A stretch of 64,000 nt of DNA from Actinomadura pelletieri DSM 43383 (GCF_003634705.1 NZ_RBWU01000002.1:124001-188000); one strand, 5' to 3'. Positions 1 through 8,125 are shown, counted from the first letter of the stretch. Notes: a model not told the origin generated them from the sequence alone. Translations and numbers: made by a program.

Positions 1-2372
1 TCACCACATCGACCGGCGCGGTAACGACCTACATCTACGACAAGGCCGCCCAGGTCACCGAAATCAAGAACCCCCGCAACGGCGTAAGAACCCTCACCTA
101 CGACCCCGCCGGACGCCTCAAAACCGAAACAACCCCAGGTGACCGCACCACCACCTACGACTACGACGCCTCCGGCCGCCTGACCACCAAGAAGCTCCCC
201 GCAGGCGAAATCGCCTACGAGTACGACCACCTAGGCCGCCCGACCTCGATCAACTACAGCGACAACAGCCCCGACCTGACCTACCGCTACGACCAGGCGG
301 GCCGCCCCACCGAGATCACGCAGACCACCGCCGCCGGGCCGAAAACCGCCGCGATCACCTACGACCAGGCCGGACACGTCACCAAACTCACCCGCGGAGA
401 CCAGCAGTTCGTCTACGACTGGGACGACAACGGCAGGCTCGTCGAACGCAACCTCCCCGGCAACCGCTCCCAGTCCTACACCTACGACGACGACAGCCGC
501 ATCGCCTCCACCACCTTGACCGGTGCCACCGCCCTCACCATCGACTACACCTACGACCAAGCGGGCGCACTCAAGAAGACCACCCGCCAGGACGGCCCCA
601 CCACCACCCATACCTACAACCGCGCAGGCCAGCTCACTGACCTGGTCCACGCCAACGGCACCACCCCACTGGTCGAACACGAGCTCTCCTGGAACCCCCA
701 GGGCTCACCCGCGACTGTCACCACCACCCGCGGCACCACCAGCACCAAGGCGATCTACACCTACGACACCGACGGCCGCATCACCAAGTTCTGCCAGTCC
801 GACGGCGCTGAATGCACCGACACCTCGCCCTACACGGCCTACGAATACGACCCCAACGGCAACCGCACAAAACACACCGTCCATGACGCCCCGACTGCTG
901 GCGGTCGCACAAACGTCACCCACACCGCCTACGACAGCGACGACCGCCCCATCCAAGACTCCGCGACACCAGGCGGACCGGCCACCGTTGCCTACGTCTA
1001 TGACGACAACGGCAACCTACGCGAGAAGACCACGCCGGCGGGGACCAAGACGTTCCAATACGGCCTGGACGCCAACCTGCAACGCGTCGGCCTCGAAGAC
1101 GGCCGCGACGTCACCTACACCTACGACGAGAACGGCAACCGCACCGGCCGCGCCATCAACGGAACCCACGACGCCGGCTGGCAATGGGACAGCGTCGGAG
1201 ACCTCCCCGTCCGCATCGCCGAAATCAACGCCACAGGCACCACCACCCACCAGTGGTGGGCCGACCCCCTCAGCTCCCTGGGAACCGCGCTAACAGACGC
1301 CCCCGCCAACGCACCCCCCACATGGCTACTCGCCGACTTCCAAGGCACCATCACCGACACCGCGACCACCATCGACGACACCCTCACCCTCACCGGATCC
1401 GCCCAGTTTGACCCCTTCGGAGGTGTGACCAGGAGCGAGGGGTCATACAAAGACAATCCACTGAGGTTCCATGGCCAGTACTTCGATAACGCAATTGGCC
1501 TCTACGACATCCGAGCCCGGGACTACAACCCCGACGCCGGAACCTTCACGGCAACCGACCCCGTCAAGCCCAAGCCCGGCACTCCATTCACGACCACCTA
1601 CCACTACGGCTACAACAACCCGGCCGCCTACACCGACCCCGCCGGCGAATGGGGCTTCCTCGCCAAAGCCGCAATCGGAGCCGTCGTCGGCGGCGGAATC
1701 GGCTACGTCAGCCATGGCATCTCCACCGGCAACTGGTGGAGCAAAAGCGCCGCCTGGGCCGCAGGAAGCGGAGCGCTCGCGGGCGCCTTCGGAAGCTTCG
1801 GTGGCGCAATTGGCGCAGGCATCGGCGGCGGACTAGGAGCCGCCGCCTACGGCTACGGCACCAGCGGCGGCAACTATAGCTTGGGCCAAGGTCTCGCAGA
1901 CTTCGGTTTCGGCGCTGCCATTGGCATTGCGGGAAGCGCTGCTGTGGCGGCTGCCGCAGCCGCGGCACGACGCGCACTCCAAGCTCGAATCGTCAAAGAC
2001 TGGAGCCGAAAGGGCCTCGAAAAGGCATGGGGCCCCATTAGAAAATCACTCACCAAGTGCCCGTGGTATCGAAACAGGAAATTGAAGGTCGCGCCTACCA
2101 GTTGTCTGCGGGGCAGTAGTTTTGTCGCCGGGACCATGGTGACGCTGGCCGACGGAAAACGGAAGTCAATTGAACGGGTAACGCGAGGGGAATATGTCCT
2201 ATCGTCAGATCTTCGCACTGGGAAAAGCAGAGGAAGCATTGTACGCGAAACAATCGTAAGTCGAGGCCAAAAGAATCTGGTGCTCATTTCTCTTGGCAAG
2301 CAAAAAAGACCGGATTGGGGGTTGCAAGCGGGGCTCTGTTCCTCAAGGGGGCTGGCAATTCGAGCATCGTAG
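1..2372 (+). CDS. RHS/YD-repeat polymorphic toxin, 5' truncated by window; broken inside Hint domain
   Basis: The open frame enters from before base 1, so the N-terminus is outside the window; about 789 residues are visible. Many YD repeats of the TYDxxGRL kind fill bases 1-1400. They are followed by the RHS core terminus (PLRFHGQYFD, GLYDIRARDY, YGYNNPAAYTDPAGEW, about 1460-1650), then a Gly/Ala-rich pre-toxin linker (1650-1980). A Hint (intein-like) autoprocessing domain starts at SSFVAGTMVTLADG near 2115. RHS proteins form a shell that encloses a C-terminal toxin used against competitors (family knowledge). The frame stops at 2372 in the middle of the Hint domain, while the rest of Hint and the toxin continue one frame back. 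The most economical reading is loss of one A from a seven-A tract at 2302-2307. The product as read here would lack the toxin. Confidence 0.9.
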   Translation, partial: TTSTGAVTTYIYDKAAQVTEIKNPRNGVRTLTYDPAGRLKTETTPGDRTTTYDYDASGRLTTKKLPAGEIAYEYDHLGRPTSINYSDNSPDLTYRYDQAGRPTEITQTTAAGPKTAAITYDQAGHVTKLTRGDQQFVYDWDDNGRLVERNLPGNRSQSYTYDDDSRIASTTLTGATALTIDYTYDQAGALKKTTRQDGPTTTHTYNRAGQLTDLVHANGTTPLVEHELSWNPQGSPATVTTTRGTTSTKAIYTYDTDGRITKFCQSDGAECTDTSPYTAYEYDPNGNRTKHTVHDAPTAGGRTNVTHTAYDSDDRPIQDSATPGGPATVAYVYDDNGNLREKTTPAGTKTFQYGLDANLQRVGLEDGRDVTYTYDENGNRTGRAINGTHDAGWQWDSVGDLPVRIAEINATGTTTHQWWADPLSSLGTALTDAPANAPPTWLLADFQGTITDTATTIDDTLTLTGSAQFDPFGGVTRSEGSYKDNPLRFHGQYFDNAIGLYDIRARDYNPDAGTFTATDPVKPKPGTPFTTTYHYGYNNPAAYTDPAGEWGFLAKAAIGAVVGGGIGYVSHGISTGNWWSKSAAWAAGSGALAGAFGSFGGAIGAGIGGGLGAAAYGYGTSGGNYSLGQGLADFGFGAAIGIAGSAAVAAAAAAARRALQARIVKDWSRKGLEKAWGPIRKSLTKCPWYRNRKLKVAPTSCLRGSSFVAGTMVTLADGKRKSIERVTRGEYVLSSDLRTGKSRGSIVRETIVSRGQKNLVLISLGKQKRPDWGLQAGLCSSRGLAIRAS

Positions 2373-2968
2373 CGACGGATGAGCATCCATTTTGGTTGCC
2401 AGAAGCAGAACGATGGGCAGACGCCGCAGACCTCAAAGCGGGACAGTGGCTGCAAACGCATACTGGAACCAACGTACAAATCCGTGATATTTCGAAGTGG
2501 ACTGAGTACGCTACAGTATACAATCTCGACGTCGGGGTCGACGACACCTTCTACGTGGGTTCTGGCCCCATCTCTGCACTCGTTCACAACTGTGATGGGG
2601 AGGTTGACTGGGTCAACGAGAACGCTACGATGGACTCGGCAGCCAGAGCTTACGATGATGGTGCTTTAGGTGCCGTGAGGGGAAAGGCTCCGGCACTCCA
2701 CTATTATGGGGTTAACCGCAACAGTCTTTCGATCGTCAAATTCGACGGCGTAGACCTCAAAAACAGAGTCATGATCGACAGAAAGCTCAATGTTAAAGGT
2801 TACCCTAAAACCTATCGCCAAGCACAGAATCAATCGCTCGCACTTGAGCAAAATGGAATGACGGGGCGATGGGAGGTGCCGAATGAGCGGGCGGCTAAAG
2901 ATGCGCGTCGCATACTCGGAAGGCTGAACATTACTAACATCAGGGTAAGGATCGTGCCACAAAGATGA
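2315..2968 (+). CDS. C-terminal half of Hint domain plus restriction-endonuclease-fold toxin (frameshifted from the RHS gene)
   Basis: The frame is open well upstream of the TTG at 2315, and its translation continues the upstream Hint domain: SIVATDEHPFW (Hint His motif), DLKAGQWL, VYNLDV, and ending VHNC near 2590. It is therefore the displaced 3' part of the RHS gene, not an independent gene. The last 125 or so residues form a toxin-like domain with FDGVDLKNRVMIDRK, which fits the D-x(n)-(D/E)-x-K core of PD-(D/E)XK nucleases, followed by QAQNQ as in RHS Tox-REase domains. A DNA- or RNA-cleaving role is inferred. There is no good ribosome binding site before 2315, so expression probably needs slippage at the A tract or a corrected sequence. 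Base composition drops to lower GC in the toxin part, typical of exchanged tips. Confidence 0.75.
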   Translation: MGVASGALFLKGAGNSSIVATDEHPFWLPEAERWADAADLKAGQWLQTHTGTNVQIRDISKWTEYATVYNLDVGVDDTFYVGSGPISALVHNCDGEVDWVNENATMDSAARAYDDGALGAVRGKAPALHYYGVNRNSLSIVKFDGVDLKNRVMIDRKLNVKGYPKTYRQAQNQSLALEQNGMTGRWEVPNERAAKDARRILGRLNITNIRVRIVPQR

Positions 2969-3219
2969 ACGGTTTCGAAATCGCGGTACAGGCTCTTTCG
3001 AATTTGATCATTTCCATCAATCTAACCGACGACGAGGAAATGGATCCGGATGTGGCTACCAGCCTACTAGAGCCGGTATCCGCCATACTTGACGGTATGG
3101 ATAAAGAGGGGATGACCAAGTTTGCTGATCTAGTTGTCCGTTACGCAGAGACGGAACCGAATGATATTCGCAAACAAGCCCTTCTGGATTTGCCAGAAAT
3201 CTTGGGCTTCCTCGATTGA
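2965..3219 (+). CDS. candidate immunity protein for the RHS nuclease toxin
   Basis: This 84-residue acidic protein looks all-helical, with leucine-rich stretches and many Asp/Glu. I do not recognise a named family. Its ATG overlaps the toxin stop codon (ATGA at 2965-2968), the translational coupling typical of a toxin followed directly by its immunity gene, and its GC content is as low as that of the toxin end. The immunity role is inferred from position, size and charge only. A small acidic helical protein would suit masking a basic nuclease surface. Confidence 0.6.
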   Translation: MNGFEIAVQALSNLIISINLTDDEEMDPDVATSLLEPVSAILDGMDKEGMTKFADLVVRYAETEPNDIRKQALLDLPEILGFLD

Positions 3220-3225
3220 TGAATA

Positions 3226-3280
3226 AATCAAGAATCCCCGTGGCGGCGTGCAGACCCTGACCTACGACCCCGCCGGACGC
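3226..3280 (+). repeat. remnant of RHS core (one YD repeat)
   Basis: About 55 bases closely match bases 60-117 of the upstream RHS gene and would encode KNPRGGVQTLTYDPAGR. The match starts just after the immunity gene stop and ends abruptly at the IS fragment. It is a leftover of a second RHS core copy, as expected where C-terminal cassettes have been exchanged by recombination with the core. Confidence 0.7.
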
Positions 3281-3810
3281 CATGGGCTTCAGGCCGTGGC
3301 TGTCGTGGACGTTGGCGGCCGAGACGCCGACGACCAGGGGCAGTCCGTTCGCGTCCGACAGGACGTGCATCTTGGAACCCCGGCCTACCCCGGTCCACGG
3401 GGCTCGGACCGGTGTGTTCGTCCCCTTTTTCGCCCGCACGTGCGCCGAGTCGAGCACGACCCGCGAGACGTCGACCAGGCCGGCATCATCCAGTCGATGC
3501 AGCACCGCCTCGTGCAACCGGCCCCACACCCCGACCCGCGACCAGATGACAAACCGGCGGTGCGCGGTCGATTTCGAGATCTGAAAGCACGGCGGCAACG
3601 CCCGCCAGGCACAACCGCTGACCAGCACATAAACGATCGCCGCGAACACCGTCTCATCAGGAGAGTCTGGCGTACCACCGCCCTGCGGGCGCACCCTCGA
3701 CGGCGGAATCAACGGTTCGGCGATCTTCCATAATCCGTCCGGCACGATCCAACTCCACGTTCCCTGACCCATACCGAGCCCAACGACCAACCACCACATA
3801 GGACACGGTC
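3281..3810 (-). mobile_element. IS5-family insertion sequence, N-terminal (5') transposase part only
   Basis: Reading the minus strand from 3810, the element has its terminal sequence (3792-3810) and then a transposase starting near 3772 (MGQGTWSWIVPDGLW). The translation carries the typical GCAWRALPPCF region, the first catalytic Asp in VVLDSAHVRAKKG and the second in VHDSHGLKPM, and is then cut at 3281, where the RHS remnant begins. The final catalytic Glu and the C-terminal third are missing, so the piece is inactive. The missing part corresponds, with only a few residues lost, to the separate fragment at 8107-8415. Confidence 0.85.
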
Positions 3811-3813
3811 TAA
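3792..3813. repeat. IS5 terminal sequence and TAA flank, left side of cargo
   Basis: Bases 3792-3810 are the exact reverse complement of 8107-8125 (GACCGTGTCCTATGTGGTG). They are followed by TAA at 3811-3813. The same TAA sits directly outside the other terminus at 8104-8106, as expected of the 3-bp target duplication used by some IS5 subgroups. Confidence 0.75.
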
Positions 3814-4296
3814 GTGGATGTAGATTGGAATGAGTACGAACCATACATACCGGTGCATGAGGGGTTGCTGACGGAATTGTCTCGCTGTCACGCTCGCGAA
3901 GAATTTAGCAACTTGATGCAGCGGAAAAGCGATCGTGTTCGGCAACTTAAGAGGCTGTTAGCGGCAAACAGAATTAAGTTGAAGCAAGACCTACACTCCG
4001 TGCAACTTTTGAATGATATTTTTCGGCTAAACGTCGAGAAGGATGCGATAAACCTGAAGCGGATCGCGTCAATTTGGTGTGGAGTGATTAACGACATCGC
4101 TCCATTCTTGGGCGACCTGATGATCTCTATGTGTTTCGGCGTGCCAACATGGCGGTTCAATGTGTCGAGCAAGAGGGATGTCTCCTATCAGCGGCACGTG
4201 ATTTCAGGATTCCCTAAAGCTGATCCGCGGTATTATGTTGACATAGACCTGGTAGTTGCAACGTATGGTCATCAAATTATTGAGGGGCAGACGTAG
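3814..4296 (+). CDS. unknown protein directly abutting the IS5 end (orphan, possibly immunity)
   Basis: This 160-residue frame starts with GTG one codon after an in-frame TAA that belongs to the IS flank. No family is recognised. The composition is low GC, with several Ile/Asn/Lys-rich stretches, a possible coiled helix around residues 35-60 and a C-terminal part of beta character (YYVDIDLVVATYG). No ribosome binding site lies upstream, because the IS end is there. If the other IS flank (bases up to 8106) is joined in place of the element, a GGTGAGG ribosome binding site falls seven bases before this GTG. The gene was therefore probably intact and separated from its signal by the IS. An immunity role is only a guess from the neighbourhood. 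Confidence 0.45.
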   Translation: MDVDWNEYEPYIPVHEGLLTELSRCHAREEFSNLMQRKSDRVRQLKRLLAANRIKLKQDLHSVQLLNDIFRLNVEKDAINLKRIASIWCGVINDIAPFLGDLMISMCFGVPTWRFNVSSKRDVSYQRHVISGFPKADPRYYVDIDLVVATYGHQIIEGQT

Positions 4297-4408
4297 ACAG
4301 CGAGTTTTTTGTCGCCGTCCTGGAATCGGCCAGAGAAATGACCTGACGAGGAGAGTGTCGGAGTTCGAGAGCGGCACGTTTGTCGAGTGGCAGGAGGAGG
4401 CCGCGGCA

Positions 4409-4838
4409 TGACTGGGGTGCATGAGGAGCCCGTTGAGCACCGACGGTTCCTCCAATATCTCCTGGACCTAGAAACGGTGCCGAGGCGGACGAGGCCGATC
4501 GGGTGGCCGTCGTGCTCCGCGACCGTGACAGCACGGTGGCAGACAGTGCGGTGGGCCGTCATCTCGACCGCCGGGCCGCTCAACTGCTGACGACCGGGCA
4601 TTCGCTGCGTGGGCACAGGCGATGAGCCAGGTGGTCGCCGATCGCGACTTCCTCACCCGCCGGCTACGTGAGTGGAGCTTGCTCAAAGCGATCGTCCTGG
4701 ACGGACCGTGGGCCGCTGAGGATGTCACCGGCGCCACCAATTGTTCGAGCGCATGACCGCGACCACGCAGATCGTGACCGCAATCGATGCACTCCGGCTT
4801 CTCGCGGTAAGGAAAATCCGGAGCAGCAGAGGGTATGA
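4409..4838 (+). pseudogene. decayed actinobacterial hypothetical gene
   Basis: Joined over at least three frame changes, the region reads as one protein. It starts at ATG 4409 (MTGVHEEPVEHRRFLQYLL), continues one frame over as EADEADRVAVVLRDRDS then AVGRHLDRRAAQLL, then FAAWAQAMSQVVADRDFLTRRLREW followed by LLKAIVLDGPWAAEDV, and finally LFERMTATTQIVTAIDALRLLA. The order and compositional bias are those of a real soluble, mostly helical protein. I cannot name the family. The shifts make it non-functional, and the GC content is that of the host, unlike its neighbours. Confidence 0.6.
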
Positions 4839-4872
4839 TTGTGGAGGGAAGGAACCGAGGCATCGTTGTTAA

Positions 4873-5319
4873 ATGGATGGAATGCTGATGTCTTCCCGTG
4901 TCGAAAGAGGTTGCGTGTATGGCTGGCGAGATCAACTGATAGTAGTTCCGATTCTTGAGTCGGAAAGAGGGCATTGGAGTGACATCGCGCCGATAGTCTT
5001 GGCGAGTCCTTCATCAGTATCCTTGAGTGAGGCTGTTCGTTCAGCTTTGAGTCAATCGGGCAGGGGGCGCGCACCGAAGGATACGGAGTGGCCTGTCCTC
5101 GCATCGGTGGGAGTTGATTCGGAGAACAGATTCTACAAAGATGCCCACCCCTGCTGTATTTTTGTCACTAAACAGTCACGAAAATGCATGGCATCTGTCT
5201 GGAATAAAGCTCCGGACGGGCGGGGATACGAGCCGTCTAAGCAGGATGCCATTGAGATAGCCCTGGATGTCCAAAAAGGGGAGCCGGGGGCATCTCTGCT
5301 AGTACTTATGGGACTGTAG
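4873..5319 (+). CDS. hypothetical protein, candidate contact-dependent-inhibition-type immunity protein
   Basis: The product has 148 residues and starts ATG at 4873 after a purine-rich stretch (GGAGGGAAGGA at 4852-4862). The N-terminal part has beta character (CVYGWRDQLIVVPILE), followed by a helix with SLSEAVRSALSQSG and then VGVDSENRFYKDAHPCCIFVT. This order loosely resembles CdiI-type immunity proteins, but I cannot confirm it. It has lower GC content than the chromosome, stands alone without an adjacent toxin, and lies between a pseudogene and an IS110 element, as orphan immunity genes often do. ATG codons at 4882 and 4888 are alternative starts. Confidence 0.45.
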   Translation: MDGMLMSSRVERGCVYGWRDQLIVVPILESERGHWSDIAPIVLASPSSVSLSEAVRSALSQSGRGRAPKDTEWPVLASVGVDSENRFYKDAHPCCIFVTKQSRKCMASVWNKAPDGRGYEPSKQDAIEIALDVQKGEPGASLLVLMGL

Positions 5320-5449
5320 TCTATCGGTCATTTTGACGAATTATTAGTGTTCGCTGCGTTCGGCTCCCGGCAAGTTGGAAAGCCGTTTGATGGTAGGTCA
5401 CCTGCGCTGAAGTAGTTGCATAAGAGTCAGCATATTGTATCATAATGTT

Positions 5450-5584
5450 GAGGACTCAGGGCGCTTGGCGCGCCTATCAAGGCGTACGGGGCCGCCATTC
5501 CACAACCGATGGAGTGAATGTGGACAGCGATAGGCCAAAGGCAGACTTCCCGTCCGCAGCCCCGGGGTGTCCCTATGGGTTCCG
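5450..5584 (-). other. non-coding 3' end of the IS110 element
   Basis: No convincing reading frame is seen between 5320 and 5584. The last 135 bases are GC-rich, contain short self-complementary stretches (GGCGCGCC near 5470, CCCCGGGG near 5562) and abut the transposase stop. In IS110/IS1111 elements a structured non-coding end lies beside the recombinase gene (family knowledge), so this is probably the element end. Its exact boundary cannot be set by eye. Bases 5320-5450 are AT-richer and show nothing I can name. Confidence 0.35.
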
Positions 5585-6776
5585 TCAAGTGGTGACGGGG
5601 GTTTGTGGTTGGTAGAGGGTGCCGTCGCGGAGCATGGCGAACAGGACGTCGCAGCGTCGTCTGGCGAGGCAGATCAGGGCGGCGTTGTGGCGTTTGCCCT
5701 GTTCTCTCTTCTTGCGGTAGTACGCCCTGCTGGCGGGGTCGGCGAGGGAGGCGAACGCGGCCAGGAACATGGCGCGTTTGAGGTTCTTGTTGCCGCCTTT
5801 GGGTGGCCGTTCGCCCTTGATCGAGGTGCCGGACTGCTTGGTGACCGGGGCGAGACCGGCGTAGGCGGCCAGATGGCCCGGGGTGGGGAAGGCCGAGCCG
5901 TCCCCGACTTCGAGGAGTACCCGGGAGGCGGTCCTGGCCCCGAAGCCCGGCATCGAGGTCAGGACCTTGGCAAGAGGGTGCGCATCAAGCATCCTTTCGA
6001 CCTCTGCTGCGATCTGCTTGCGTTGATCGAGGACGTTGCGCAGCGAGACGGCCAGACGGGGCAGCACCGCCTCGGCCGCCGCTGTGCCTGGGACGGTCAC
6101 CGTCTGCGCGTCCAGGGCGTTCATGATGTCGGTGACGAGCCGCTCGCCCATGCGCGGTGCGAGCTTGCGGGTGAGGTTCAGCAGGCGGCGACGTCCGGCA
6201 TCGCGCAGACCTTGCGGCCCGCCGAACTTGGTGAGGATCTCCAGGACGGCGGGGTGGTCGAGCTTGGTGCCCAGGACGCGTTCCAGCGCGGGGTGGACCT
6301 GGGTGAGCAGGCCGCGGATCCGGTTGCGGACCCGGGTGGCCTCGCCGGCCAGGTCGTCGTCGAACCCGACCAGCACCTCCAACTCGGCCAGGGCTTCGTC
6401 GCCGGTGTCGACCCGGCGCAGCGTATGCGGCAGCGTCCGGGCCGCGTCGGCGATCACGTAGGCGTCCCGGGCGTCTGTCTTGGCGGTGCCGGGGTGCAGG
6501 TCGGCGAGCCGCCGCATGGGGAGCCCAGGCAGGTAGGCCACCTGGCAGCCCTCGGCCCGGGCGACCGCGACGGGCAGCGCGCCGATCGAGGCGGGCTGGT
6601 CGACCACCATCAACACACGGCCGTGCTCGGCGAGCTTGGCGAACAACGCCTTCAGCTTCGCCTCGTCATTGGGCAGCGCCCTGTCGTGCAGCCGATTGCC
6701 GGACGGATTCAGCGCACGCGTGGTGCCCGCTCTTGCCGACGTCCAACCCAAGGAACACCGCGTACTCGCTGCTCAA
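5585..6776 (-). mobile_element. IS110-family transposase, N-terminal frameshift (probably inactive)
   Basis: The main frame (stop at 5585, open to about 6716) encodes an IS110 DEDD-type recombinase. It includes VVDQPASIGALPVAVARAEG and TAKTDARDAYVIADAARTLP, a long helical middle, and the C-terminal Transposase_20 region (LTSMPGFGARTASRVLLEVG, GERPPKGGNKNLKRAMF). The first residues, with the initial catalytic Asp (AVFLGLDVGKSGHHA), lie in another frame starting from a TTG at 6776, and the two frames meet near 6716-6720. Either two bases were lost or expression needs a shift. Only about 35 bases separate this start from RHS sequence, so the 5' non-coding end is short or missing. Confidence 0.8.
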
Positions 6777-6813
6777 GACACTCCCGTCCGACCACCCCTG
6801 TATGCCTGGCCGA

Positions 6814-7643
6814 AATGGGGCTTCCTCGCCAAAGCCGCAATGGGAGCCGTCGTCGGCGGCGCAGCCGGCTACATCGGCCACGGCATATCCACCGGTAGTT
6901 GGTGGAGCCGCGACGCCGCCGCAGCCGCAGGAACAGGTGCTCTCGCTGGCGCCTTCGGAAGCTTCGGTGGAATCTTCGGAGCCGCAGCCGCGGGCGGAGC
7001 AGGCACAGCCCTCTACGGCTGGGCCACCAGCGGCGACAACTACAGCTGGAAACAAGGTGCGATAGATTTCGGCATCAGCGCAATTACTGGCGGCATAGGC
7101 GGCGCTGCCGCGCGTCTGGCCGGCAGAGTCGCCGCAAACGCGGCAGCCCAACAAGCCCTCCGGATCATTCAGAACTGGAGCAAGAAAAGCCTGAAGAAGG
7201 CATGGGGGCCGATCGACAAGGCGCTCATGAGATGTCCAAAAGTAACTGGCCCGATTAAGCGATCAGTTACTGTCTTGCCGCAGGGAGTTTCTAAAGCTCA
7301 ATTCGCTGAGGCAAGGGGAATACTTCGCGCTGAAGCCGGCCACTATGGTGGCGATATCGCCGTACAAGGCAGCAGGGCCAAATACACGGGACCGAACTCC
7401 GATATAGAAATCGCAATTCGCGTTAGCGCGGCCAGATTCAACCAGGCTATCCGCGAGAGGTTCGGCACGCCGAATCCAAGAAGCGCCAAAGAAGATACAA
7501 TGTTGCATGCAATGAGAGTCGGAAGAATCCAAGCTGGTGAAGCCGGCCTTCGGCGAGTGAGAAAACAATTGGAGCGCGTGTTCGGACTTGAGGCAGACTT
7601 GTCCGTGGTACGAATTGGCGGTCAGTTCGACCAAAGACCCTAG
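6814..7643 (+). pseudogene. orphan RHS C-terminal cassette with nucleotidyltransferase-like toxin
   Basis: The frame is open through the IS110 end and lacks its own start and RHS core. From 6814 it copies the pre-toxin linker of the first RHS gene: 6814-6860 matches 1648-1694 with one difference, encoding WGFLAKAAMGAVVGG. The Gly/Ala linker runs to about 7150, and a WSKKSLKKAWGPIDKAL segment is also shared. The last 125 residues are a different toxin. GDIAVQGSRAKYTGPNSDIEIAI matches the hG(S/G)...(D)x(D/E) signature of the nucleotidyltransferase superfamily and is followed by a helical domain. Adding nucleotides to tRNA or proteins is a family-based guess. The cassette is silent as it stands and could be used by recombination into the RHS gene. 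Confidence 0.7.
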
Positions 7644-7664
7644 ATGCAGATGAAGAGATGATAT

Positions 7665-8021
7665 ATGTATTGTAAGGCGTTCGTCAGTGAAGAGTGCTAC
7701 CATGTCGTCCGGGAACACCTGTCCGGTATCCTGTCTGCCGACTTCGCGTCCGCGACAGCCGCCATCGACAGTGTAGAAGTTGAAATACGCCGTAATCCGG
7801 ATCATGTTTCCAGTAAACGGCCAACTGACAAGTTCCTATACTGGCCGATTATTGTGGAGATAGAGGACGATTCATCCGTTGCGACGAGTGCGATGATGGG
7901 GATTGCGTCTCGGGTTATCATTGGCCTTTGGAAAGTCGATATCCCTGTGGTAGTCGCCTGCGACTTCGAGCAGTTGCTGCCGTGGAAGGGGGGCATCGAA
8001 AGAGTCGGCAATTCAGGTTAA
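7665..8021 (+). CDS. candidate immunity protein for the nucleotidyltransferase-like toxin
   Basis: This 118-residue protein starts 21 bases after the toxin stop, with a GAAGAGATGAT purine run before ATG 7665. No family is recognised. It has two beta-rich stretches (FLYWPIIVEIEDD, RVIIGLWKVDIPVVVACDF) and an acidic character, and its GC content is low like the toxin tip. Position right after an RHS toxin tip supports an immunity role; there is no direct sequence evidence for it. Confidence 0.55.
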   Translation: MYCKAFVSEECYHVVREHLSGILSADFASATAAIDSVEVEIRRNPDHVSSKRPTDKFLYWPIIVEIEDDSSVATSAMMGIASRVIIGLWKVDIPVVVACDFEQLLPWKGGIERVGNSG

Positions 8022-8103
8022 CAGGAAGAGTTATGGCCCAAAACTGCCACGCTCACGATCGAATGAGAAGTGAGAAGTACATCGATCAGTGCGGTGAGGC
8101 GGT

Positions 8104-8125
8104 TAAGACCGTGTCCTATGTGGTG
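8104..8125. repeat. IS5 terminal sequence and TAA flank, right side of cargo
   Basis: TAA at 8104-8106 is followed by GACCGTGTCCTATGTGGTG (8107-8125), a perfect 19-base inverted match to 3792-3810. It includes the end of the transposase C-terminal fragment. Confidence 0.75.

Noticed and set aside
2295..2310. Programmed -1 frameshift at a classic X XXY YYZ heptamer
   Set aside because: In the original frame the codons are CAA AAA AGA. The first tRNA would re-pair poorly (GCA), so a simple loss of one A or transcript slippage explains it better.
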